A stretch of DNA of 5,461 bases, taken from Deltaproteobacteria bacterium. GTDB lineage: Bacteria > Bdellovibrionota_C > UBA2361 > OMII01. The DNA is taken from contig JALRCK010000178.1 in the NCBI GenBank assembly GCA_023262305.1, positions 1 to 5,461 of the forward strand. The letters run 5' to 3'. Shown piece by piece: positions 1 to 5,461 of the stretch. Made by a program: the position numbers and the translations under genes. The number at the start of each line of letters is the position of its first letter. Position 1 is the first letter of the stretch. The notes below the pieces were generated by a model. That model was given only the letters and a program-made list of their open reading frames with translations. It made no database searches and was not told where the DNA came from.

Positions 1-809
1 CTTGTGGCGCTGAAACCAGGCTCAGGATTTGGGTTCATCATGCTTACAAGACTATCACTCTTCACCCCCAAACGAAGCCCCGCAATCTCCGCGATCCGCA
101 AGCCAAGCCACGCAAATCTCCAAGCAAGGGGAATGAAGAGCGGCTTGGCATTTGATTTTCGGGCCAGCAACCTCAGAATTTCGCCGAACCTGACCGAATT
201 TTCACTGCAAGCATAAAGTGGTAACTTCGGCGGATCCGGCACATGAATGAGAGTCTTAATCATCTCTGCTAAATCATCTTGATGAACCAGGTACATGGCC
301 TGTCCCCCGCCGATCACCGGTACCAACGGCAACCGTGTGACGAACCGAGAAAGCGTGCCCATCATACCTCCCGGCGACTCCCCATAGACGAGACCGGGCC
401 GCACCACTATACCACCAATCCGTTCCACCATCTTCTCTATTTCCATCTTCGCTCTTCCATACAGCGAGATGCACGAAGGGTACGCGCTGATGGATGAGAT
501 GAGGATAATTCTCTTGATGCCAACAGACTGGGCTGTATCAATAAGCTTCTTGGAGCCCTCGACATTGATCCTTTCAATATCGGCCCAAGCTACTGCAGAG
601 AGATCGTACGCACAGTGAATGAGCGCATCACATCCACGGAGGCTATCCTTAGAAGGCGTCTCCCCAAGGCAGAACGGCGAAATTTCTGCTGATGGACTCT
701 CACCATCCCTGAGACGTCGCAACTCAAGTATCTCCACGTTGGCTTGAAGCAGGGATCTCTTAATTGCTCCCCCTACATATCCTGAGCTACCCGTTATCGC
801 CACCTTCAT
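1..809 (-). CDS. NAD(P)-dependent epimerase/dehydratase, extended SDR family (3' end cut off by window)
   Basis: The minus-strand frame is open from the ATG at 809 to the left edge, giving 269 residues with no stop, so the C-terminus is missing. The N-terminus is a Rossmann fold with the glycine motif TGSSGYVG (residues 6-13). An aspartate and a HCAYDL segment follow at 61-70. A strand ending ILISS (102-106) precedes the catalytic YxxxK pair, Tyr117 and Lys121 in YGRAK. VVRPGLVYG (135-143) is the usual post-catalytic strand, and HQDDLAE (176-182) is the typical late motif. Together these identify an extended SDR acting on nucleotide sugars or similar substrates. Full-length members usually have about 300-330 residues, so perhaps 30-60 are missing. 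A GAGAGG site six bases before the ATG supports this start. The gene lies 12 bases after the oxidoreductase stop and is probably co-transcribed with it. Epimerase, dehydratase and reductase activities cannot be told apart here. The cytosolic sugar-nucleotide role is inferred from the neighbours. Confidence 0.93.
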   Translation of the reverse strand, partial: MKVAITGSSGYVGGAIKRSLLQANVEILELRRLRDGESPSAEISPFCLGETPSKDSLRGCDALIHCAYDLSAVAWADIERINVEGSKKLIDTAQSVGIKRIILISSISAYPSCISLYGRAKMEIEKMVERIGGIVVRPGLVYGESPGGMMGTLSRFVTRLPLVPVIGGGQAMYLVHQDDLAEMIKTLIHVPDPPKLPLYACSENSVRFGEILRLLARKSNAKPLFIPLAWRFAWLGLRIAEIAGLRLGVKSDSLVSMMNPNPEPGFSAT

Positions 810-815
810 ATGCTA

Positions 816-821
816 CCTCTC
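816..821 (-). promoter_or_regulatory. Shine-Dalgarno site of the SDR gene
   Basis: Read on the minus strand this is GAGAGG, followed by a six-base spacer and the ATG at 809. It begins immediately after the TAA stop codon (822-824) of the upstream oxidoreductase. This is typical of tight operon coupling and supports ATG 809 as the start. Confidence 0.65.
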
Positions 822-2444
822 TTAACTACCCCCACTCTCCGTCACGACATGACTCGCTATGCGCTGGGCATTCGCCATAGCCGTGAACGTGATAGTGGAG
901 GCTGGAACAGTCGGAAAAACCGTGGCATCAACTACATGGACATTTCTGAAACCCGGGGGTCGCCCAAAAACATCACACTCGCGTTCCGATGGCGACGCAC
1001 TCATTGGAAAGGCTCCCCCCACATGCCGCCCCTCCCCAGGCTTGCCGATATTTAACATCGGTCGAACCGGCACTAATCCACTAGGCAGCAAGGAGCGCGT
1101 CAATTTAGCGACCAGCCGCTTGATAGTCTTGCTGGCGAGAGGGTTGGCGACTCCCTTCATCTCCAGAACTTCTGCACCGTCCTTGCGCGTTAACGATAGA
1201 TCGATGTGAGAGGAATGCTGGGAGTGGAGGTACCCCTGGATAACGTTCAGCCTGCCAAGGACCTCAGGCTCAATCGCCTTAAGCAGGGGCTTCAATGGGC
1301 CAAAGGTTTCATACAGCCCCAACTTGAAGAGCTCGCTGTAAGTATAGAGCTGCATATGGGACGAGTGCTCGGATATCTGCGGATCAATGCACTCGACGAA
1401 TATCTGAGACAGAGTGTGGAGAGCTTCACTCCGGACACTCGGGGTTTTGCGCAGACTGAGGACAGGAAGCATGAAATACTCACTCGTCGGCAATCGAATG
1501 GGCTCATCGTAAAGAGACATGGATTTAAGAAGAATTCGTGTAGTCGAGAGAACACCCGCGGCTAAAAAGAGTTTTGTTCCAGCGATGGTAACCGGCTTGT
1601 TGTCGACAAGCGAACGGCCCATCACGAGTACATCCCCCGTGCCCTCACTAAAAGAATCGACCACCACGCCCGGCATGTGAGTAAAGTGCGGGAATGTCTT
1701 TAGGTAGCGAAGAGTATCATTTGTCGAATAGATGTGATCGTAAGGGCATCCAAACAGACATAGTCCACAGTAGCTGCACCCCTGAGAGTTCCCTGCTTTC
1801 CCACCCTCTGTGCGCTCATGCACTTGCCCTCGCACGGCAAGCCGAGGGGTCCCAAAGATGATGCCCTTTGAGCGCAATGTAACCTCCCTACGCTTCAGTG
1901 AGGTTAGGATCGATTGGGCCTGCTTGCTGGGTTTGAGGGAGGTGGGTGATTCAGTATGAACTGCGAACAGCTCCTCAAGACCATCGCGGCTGCCCGTGAG
2001 GGGCATGAAGCGACATACAGATTTGTAAAAAGGTTCCAAGTCCTGGACCGTAACGGGCCATCCCTTGAGGTCGTTCGTGCTGTAGGGAAGCGCCGCGGCC
2101 CCCCAAACATTGCTGAAACCGGCGGTGGCCAGAGTAGGAGTAAGATGTCCAATATCGGAGCTGGTTCTTGGCAACACTTGGTCAACAGCGCGAAACGGGA
2201 AGTCGGAACCAAAAACTTTCTTGATCTGTACCCCTTTGGAAGAGGCTGAGACGTTGCTCTTTACCACCGCCAGGTCCTCAGGAGACCATCTGTCAGCAGG
2301 GGTGGAGGCCATGCGAGCAACCACTTCTCTTGTCTGCGGCTCAAGTTGAATCCCCCCATCGATGAGGGTTACTGGCATACCAGCCTCAACGAGGCTGACC
2401 GCACACGAAACGCCAGCGTGACCGGAACCAACCACTACAAACAT
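822..2444 (-). CDS. FAD-dependent GMC-type oxidoreductase with a four-cysteine cluster
   Basis: A 540-residue flavoprotein. The N-terminus is an FAD-binding Rossmann fold with GSGHAG (6-11) and an acidic end to the second strand (Asp29). SNVWG (111-115) matches the flavin-contacting segment of GMC oxidoreductases. CSYCGLCLFGC (223-233) places four cysteines in CX2CX2CX3C order, just before the IYSTND segment. AAGVLSTTRILL (295-306) is the second FAD-domain signature. RHVGGAFPMS (473-482) carries the likely active-site His474. VVDATVFPTVPAS (504-516) followed by an AMANAQRIA helix is the C-terminal GMC signature. The position that often holds His or Asn here reads Ser517-Thr518. The protein probably oxidises an alcohol group, perhaps on a sugar or lipid-linked sugar, but the substrate is unknown. 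No signal peptide or membrane helix is seen. ATG 2444 is the only standard start before an in-frame TAG at 2523-2525, and it leads straight into the FAD motif. The ribosome site is weak (AAAGG about 11 bases upstream). First gene of the left operon. Confidence 0.93.
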   Translation of the reverse strand: MFVVVGSGHAGVSCAVSLVEAGMPVTLIDGGIQLEPQTREVVARMASTPADRWSPEDLAVVKSNVSASSKGVQIKKVFGSDFPFRAVDQVLPRTSSDIGHLTPTLATAGFSNVWGAAALPYSTNDLKGWPVTVQDLEPFYKSVCRFMPLTGSRDGLEELFAVHTESPTSLKPSKQAQSILTSLKRREVTLRSKGIIFGTPRLAVRGQVHERTEGGKAGNSQGCSYCGLCLFGCPYDHIYSTNDTLRYLKTFPHFTHMPGVVVDSFSEGTGDVLVMGRSLVDNKPVTIAGTKLFLAAGVLSTTRILLKSMSLYDEPIRLPTSEYFMLPVLSLRKTPSVRSEALHTLSQIFVECIDPQISEHSSHMQLYTYSELFKLGLYETFGPLKPLLKAIEPEVLGRLNVIQGYLHSQHSSHIDLSLTRKDGAEVLEMKGVANPLASKTIKRLVAKLTRSLLPSGLVPVRPMLNIGKPGEGRHVGGAFPMSASPSERECDVFGRPPGFRNVHVVDATVFPTVPASTITFTAMANAQRIASHVVTESGGS

Positions 2445-2445
2445 A

Positions 2446-2461
2446 CCGATGCCAGCCTTTC
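2446..2461 (-). repeat. Imperfect inverted repeat, left arm
   Basis: On the minus strand this reads GAAAGGCTGGCATCGG and ends one base before the oxidoreductase ATG. It matches 13 of 16 positions with the plus-strand sequence at 2620-2635. Each copy therefore points in the direction of its own gene. It may be a paired regulatory element or a chance match. The AAAGG inside it is the only Shine-Dalgarno-like sequence for the oxidoreductase. Confidence 0.35.
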
Positions 2462-2513
2462 CATCCCCATCTCCGGACGCCCCTAGTCCACCCCTTCTAC
2501 GGGCAGTATCTGC

Positions 2514-2542
2514 AGTAAATCGCTAAAACCATGAGAAATCAA
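2514..2542 (-). promoter_or_regulatory. Possible sigma70-like promoter for the oxidoreductase-SDR operon
   Basis: On the minus strand, TTGATT (2542-2537) and TTTACT (2519-2514) are separated by exactly 17 bases. Each matches four of six consensus positions. The predicted start near 2507 would leave a leader of about 60 bases before ATG 2444. A GCAGTA direct repeat and a GCAG-TAT-CTGC palindrome (2503-2513) overlap the -10 box and the start point, where a repressor could act. This is consensus matching by eye only, and such matches arise often by chance. Confidence 0.3.
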
Positions 2543-2619
2543 GCTCCTACCTGGATGACTTACCCCGGGCAGCTTTGCTCAACTTTCCAGGTTGTGTTAC
2601 CCTTCTCCCCTGCCACCCT

Positions 2620-2635
2620 GAAAGGCTGGGATGGC
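2620..2635 (+). repeat. Imperfect inverted repeat, right arm
   Basis: This reads GAAAGGCTGGGATGGC on the plus strand, 27 bases before the asnB-like ATG. It is the partner of the minus-strand copy at 2446-2461, with mismatches at three G/C positions. Its distance from the ATG is too great for ribosome binding, so any role would be as a protein-binding or leader element. Confidence 0.35.
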
Positions 2636-2662
2636 TGTCTACACCTTCGCTTCACCTAAATT

Positions 2663-4573
2663 ATGTGCGGTATCGCGGGACAAATTGACTGGTCTGAGCC
2701 AACTCTTCCGCGAACTGTAGAACGGATTGCCAATCGGCTGACTCATAGGGGACCTGACGCCCAAGGTGTGAAATCCCTGGGCAAGGTATGCTTCGGACAT
2801 ACAAGGCTGGCTATCATCGATCTCTCCCCAGGTGGTGCTCAACCGATGGCCGATGCCTCAGGCCAAATCCTGCTGACCTTCAACGGCGAGATCTATAACC
2901 ATGAGAGTCTACGTCAGGAGCTCCAGAAGCTGGGCAGCGTTTTTCGCTCATCCTCAGATACAGAAGTAATACTAGAGGCATACCGCCACTGGGGAATCTC
3001 GTGTGTGTCCCGATTTAACGGGATGTTTGCCTTCGCGTTATGGGACAATAAAAATGGATCCTTCTTCCTGGCTCGAGATAGACTAGGAAAGAAACCTCTC
3101 TACTATTTTGAGCGCGATAGTTACCTGTCTTTTGCGTCAGAGCACGCTGCTCTGCTTGAAGATCCTCGAATTCCAGATGCTGTAAACGGTCGAGCGATCG
3201 TCCAATTCCTGTCTTTAGGCTACCTGATGACTTCGGAATGCATAAACCCAAACGTCAAACGACTTCCCCCTGGTCACGTCATGCAGTGGCAGGCTGGTCG
3301 CCGCCCTGAAATAACTCAATATTGGGACCTATCACGCTACTTCTTGAACAAAAACCGCTACTCCAGCATCTCAGAAGCCGGAGAGGAACTAAACACACTC
3401 CTATCGGATGCCGTTAGACTGAGGCTCATGAGTGATGTGCCTCTCGGTGCGTTCCTCAGCGGTGGCATAGACTCGTCCACCATTGTTGGTCACATGACCA
3501 AACTCAGAAAGCCCGCGGAGTGTTATACCTTCTCGCTTGGGTTCCCCGAGAAATCCTTTAGCGAGTTGGACAGCGCCGCCGCTATCGCGAAAAAGATGGA
3601 GGTGTCACATCATCAGGAACTCATCAGTTCGCAAACCATCGACAGTCTCACAGCTATCGCCCTCTGTGCTGGGGAACCTTTTGCGGATACTTCTATCATA
3701 CCGATGTACTACCTATCGGAGTTCGCTCGCAAACACGTGACAGTAACCCTTTCGGGGGATGGCGCTGATGAAATATTCGGGGGCTATGAAACGTATGTGA
3801 CCGACCGACTAAGTCGAGTGGCGCAAATTCTGCCCTCCTCAGCGATTGGATTGGTTGAACGATTGTATCGAGGATTAAAGAAGCGAGATTTTGGCAAGGT
3901 CAGCACTGATTATAAGATCCTTCACTTTCTTCGTGGGTGCTCCCATCCGTTCATGCAGGCTCACTTCAGCTGGCGAGAGCTCTTCAGCCTGAACGACCTG
4001 GAGCACATGACGACACCAGCTCTGAAGGGGCTCGTTCAAGACGCTCACCCGCTACGTGAATTTAAGAGATTTGAGGGTGACGTCGCAGACGCCCACTATC
4101 TAGATAGAGCGATGTATGTCGATATTAAGACCTGGTTGGTTGATGATATTCTCGTAAAAGTCGACCGGGCAAGCATGGCACATGCGCTTGAAGCTCGAGC
4201 ACCATTCCTTGATTATCGTCTCGTCGAATTTGCAGCTAGTCTTCCGATTAACTACAAGATCAGCGGCCTATCCAAAAAACACATCCTCAAGAAAAGCCAG
4301 CGTCATTTGTTAGACCGAAAAATTTTGAACCAGCGAAAGCGTGGTTTTAACGCTCCCATATCGCAGTGGCTCTTTGGCCCCCTTAGGACGCTCTGCGAAG
4401 AGATGAGCACAGATAGCCCCCTACTCCAATTCGTTCAAGGCGGCTGGATTCGAAGGACGCTTCAGGATCACCTCGCCTTAAAAGCAGACAACTCATTTAA
4501 ACTGTTCGCCCTCATCCAGCTCCACCTCTTTCTCAAGTCTCGACAAGAGGGTGTTCTTGGACGGGTCGCTTAA
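2663..4573 (+). CDS. asnB: Asparagine synthetase B-like glutamine-dependent amidotransferase
   Basis: A complete 636-residue two-domain enzyme. The N-terminal class II glutaminase domain (about 2-200) starts with the nucleophile Cys2 in MCGIAG. It also has HRGPD (28-32), Arg48, NGEIYN (74-79) and SDTE (98-101), all expected for glutamine binding and hydrolysis. The C-terminal synthetase domain has the ATP-binding PP-loop SGGIDSS (266-272), LSGDGADEIFGGY (363-375), Lys499 in the ILVKVDRASM segment, and EARAPFLD (510-517), followed by RKRGFNAP (558-565). All catalytic residues visible by eye are present. The enzyme uses ATP and glutamine-derived ammonia to convert a carboxylate to an amide. Aspartate is the classical substrate, but paralogues in polysaccharide loci are thought to amidate sugar acids, which the context makes plausible. 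The start is certain: Cys2 must follow the initiator Met, and an in-frame TAA lies at 2657-2659. No Shine-Dalgarno sequence is visible. First gene of the right operon. Confidence 0.96.
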   Translation: MCGIAGQIDWSEPTLPRTVERIANRLTHRGPDAQGVKSLGKVCFGHTRLAIIDLSPGGAQPMADASGQILLTFNGEIYNHESLRQELQKLGSVFRSSSDTEVILEAYRHWGISCVSRFNGMFAFALWDNKNGSFFLARDRLGKKPLYYFERDSYLSFASEHAALLEDPRIPDAVNGRAIVQFLSLGYLMTSECINPNVKRLPPGHVMQWQAGRRPEITQYWDLSRYFLNKNRYSSISEAGEELNTLLSDAVRLRLMSDVPLGAFLSGGIDSSTIVGHMTKLRKPAECYTFSLGFPEKSFSELDSAAAIAKKMEVSHHQELISSQTIDSLTAIALCAGEPFADTSIIPMYYLSEFARKHVTVTLSGDGADEIFGGYETYVTDRLSRVAQILPSSAIGLVERLYRGLKKRDFGKVSTDYKILHFLRGCSHPFMQAHFSWRELFSLNDLEHMTTPALKGLVQDAHPLREFKRFEGDVADAHYLDRAMYVDIKTWLVDDILVKVDRASMAHALEARAPFLDYRLVEFAASLPINYKISGLSKKHILKKSQRHLLDRKILNQRKRGFNAPISQWLFGPLRTLCEEMSTDSPLLQFVQGGWIRRTLQDHLALKADNSFKLFALIQLHLFLKSRQEGVLGRVA

Positions 4574-4576
4574 AAA

Positions 4577-4583
4577 AAGGAAG
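4577..4583 (+). promoter_or_regulatory. Shine-Dalgarno site of the glycosyltransferase gene
   Basis: AAGGAAG lies six bases before the ATG at 4590 and only a few bases after the asnB-like stop codon (4571-4573). This supports both the chosen start and co-translation with the upstream gene. Confidence 0.65.
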
Positions 4584-4589
4584 CCGTAT

Positions 4590-5461
4590 ATGTTGTCCGT
4601 GGTTGTTCCAGCACTTAACGAAGAGAAGGGAATCAGTTTAACGATTGAGAGCATAAAACAAACCCTCTCCAAAGCCGGCATCTCAAGATATCAGATCGTT
4701 GTAGTCAATGATGGCTCGAAAGACCAAACCGCATCCATCGCGAGGCACCATGGCGCTGACGTTGTTGATCATGTGCACAATCTTGGATACGGACGCTCTC
4801 TTAAGGATGGAATATCAGCAGCGCGCTACGATACCATAGCGATTGTAGATGCGGACGGAACCTACCCGATCAACCTTCTTCCGGTATTTTTGAATGAATA
4901 CAATAAAGGATATGACCTCATCGTCGGTCGCCGCACAGGGGCTCATTACCATGAGTCCTGGCTCAAAAGGCCCCTCCGTTCCATCCTCAAGTTTTTAGTT
5001 GAATTCACAACCGGACAAGCGATACCTGACATCAACTCTGGGATGCGCATTTTTTCGAGGAAAACGATACTCCCGTACTTCGACCAACTGTGTAATACCT
5101 TTAGCTTCACTACGTCTCAAACGATGGCGTACATGCTCACCGGTCGGTTCATCGGATATATTCCGATTGATTACCATTCTCGAATTGGTGAAAAGAAAGT
5201 TAAGCTTTTTAGAGACTCGCTAAGAACTCTGCAATATATCGTGCAATCAGTTCTCTATTATAATCCCTTCAAACTTTTTCTATTAATCTCTCTTGGGACG
5301 ATGAGCGTCAGCATTGGAAGTGTGATCGCGGGCCTATCTCTACGCTCTCTAATTCTGTCTGGACTAGGCGGACTCGGCGTTCTCGCTGCGATTTTAATAT
5401 TCAGCCTTGGGCTTCTGGCGGACCAGATGCGGCAGATCCTTATCAAAATACAATATCGAAC
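4590..5461 (+). CDS. Family 2 glycosyltransferase, DPM1/GtrB-like, with C-terminal membrane helices (3' end cut off)
   Basis: The frame is open from ATG 4590 to the right edge, giving 290 residues. A GT-A fold starts at once with SVVVPALNEE (3-12), then VVNDGSKD (38-45). NLGYGRSLKDGI (64-75) is the nucleotide-sugar-binding stretch typical of dolichyl/undecaprenyl-phosphate sugar transferases. VDADGTYP (86-93) contains the metal-binding DxD (Asp87, Asp89), and DINSGMRIF (147-155) and a basic HSRIGEKKVK stretch (196-205) follow. Two hydrophobic segments at about 228-251 and 254-277 are likely membrane helices, followed by the ADQMRQI end common in this family. Relatives usually have about 300-330 residues, so only a short tail is missing. 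The protein probably moves a sugar from a nucleotide donor to a polyprenyl phosphate, or to a lipid-linked acceptor, at the cytoplasmic face of the inner membrane. The sugar is unknown. It lies 16 bases after the amidotransferase gene, in the same operon. Confidence 0.94.
   Translation, partial: MLSVVVPALNEEKGISLTIESIKQTLSKAGISRYQIVVVNDGSKDQTASIARHHGADVVDHVHNLGYGRSLKDGISAARYDTIAIVDADGTYPINLLPVFLNEYNKGYDLIVGRRTGAHYHESWLKRPLRSILKFLVEFTTGQAIPDINSGMRIFSRKTILPYFDQLCNTFSFTTSQTMAYMLTGRFIGYIPIDYHSRIGEKKVKLFRDSLRTLQYIVQSVLYYNPFKLFLLISLGTMSVSIGSVIAGLSLRSLILSGLGGLGVLAAILIFSLGLLADQMRQILIKIQYR

Larger units (their letters stand above)
2445..2662. other. Divergent intergenic control region
   Basis: These 218 bases separate the oxidoreductase (minus) from the asnB-like gene (plus), so both operons must be initiated here or from read-through. 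The region contains a plausible minus-strand promoter and a much weaker plus-strand candidate. That candidate is TTGCTC at 2575-2580, a 17-base spacer, and TACCCT at 2598-2603 preceded by TG. A direct repeat of GCAGTA (2503-2508 and 2512-2517) overlaps the minus-strand -10 box. There is an imperfect hairpin (2583-2591 with 2617-2624, one bulged base, loop about 25). An imperfect inverted repeat pair lies near the two ends. No convincing small gene or RNA was found in it. Confidence 0.6.

Noticed and set aside
4..497. Short open frames on both strands within the left 500 bases
   Set aside because: The minus-strand SDR frame runs without a stop through the whole region with catalytic motifs intact. 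The others are out of frame with it.
859..1565. Two plus-strand open frames (859-1209 and 1206-1565) that overlap by four bases like a coupled gene pair
   Set aside because: They lie wholly inside the oxidoreductase on the opposite strand, whose motifs are clear across this stretch. Their translations show no recognisable domain, and the second would need a GTG start.
1956..2349. Plus-strand open frames opposite the N-terminal half of the oxidoreductase
   Set aside because: They are antisense shadows of the FAD-binding domain, with low-complexity translations and no family features.
2575..2603. Plus-strand promoter TTGCTC-17-TACCCT with an extended TG
   Set aside because: Only three of six bases match in each box. 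It is too weak to list as a separate feature and is mentioned only in the intergenic entry.
2583..2624. Hairpin in the asnB leader as an attenuator or riboswitch
   Set aside because: The stem is eight pairs with a bulge and a loop of about 25 bases. There is no poly-U tract and no recognised riboswitch core.
2639..2842. Minus-strand 67-codon frame crossing the asnB-like start
   Set aside because: It overlaps the conserved glutaminase N-terminus and has no ribosome site or recognisable domain.
4995..5446. Short frames on both strands overlapping the glycosyltransferase
   Set aside because: They are shadows of the family 2 glycosyltransferase, which reads uninterrupted through both its catalytic and membrane segments.

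Overview
This window looks like part of a bacterial surface-polysaccharide or glycan-modification locus. It holds four protein-coding genes in two divergent pairs, with almost no other non-coding DNA. No RNA gene, CRISPR array, insertion sequence or tRNA was seen. The host cannot be named from the sequence. Base composition is moderate, Shine-Dalgarno-like sites precede two of the four genes, and the gene types are bacterial. A GtrB/DPM1-like glycosyltransferase with C-terminal membrane helices suggests a polyprenyl-phosphate-dependent envelope pathway, but not a particular phylum.

Left half, minus strand: transcription starts near 2507 or upstream. It runs first through a 540-residue FAD-dependent oxidoreductase of the GMC type (822-2444). 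After a 12-base gap it continues into an NAD(P)-dependent extended-SDR epimerase/dehydratase (809 down to the left edge, C-terminus cut off). The tight spacing and a Shine-Dalgarno site right after the oxidoreductase stop codon indicate an operon.

Right half, plus strand: an asparagine synthetase B-like, glutamine-dependent amidotransferase (2663-4573) is followed after 16 bases by a family 2 glycosyltransferase (from 4590, cut off at the right edge a few tens of residues before its expected end). These two also form an operon.

The 218-base divergent intergenic region (2445-2662) carries one plausible sigma70-like promoter for the left operon. It also has a pair of inverted, imperfect 16-base repeats, one flanking each gene, and other small repeats. 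The asnB-like gene has no visible Shine-Dalgarno sequence, although its start is firmly fixed.

Working together (inference): the two oxidoreductases could oxidise or epimerise a sugar, the amidotransferase could amidate a resulting carboxylate (for example a uronic acid to a uronamide), and the glycosyltransferase could load a sugar onto a lipid carrier or growing glycan. The gene families are individually well known. Nothing here proves a new system, and the substrate assignments are open.
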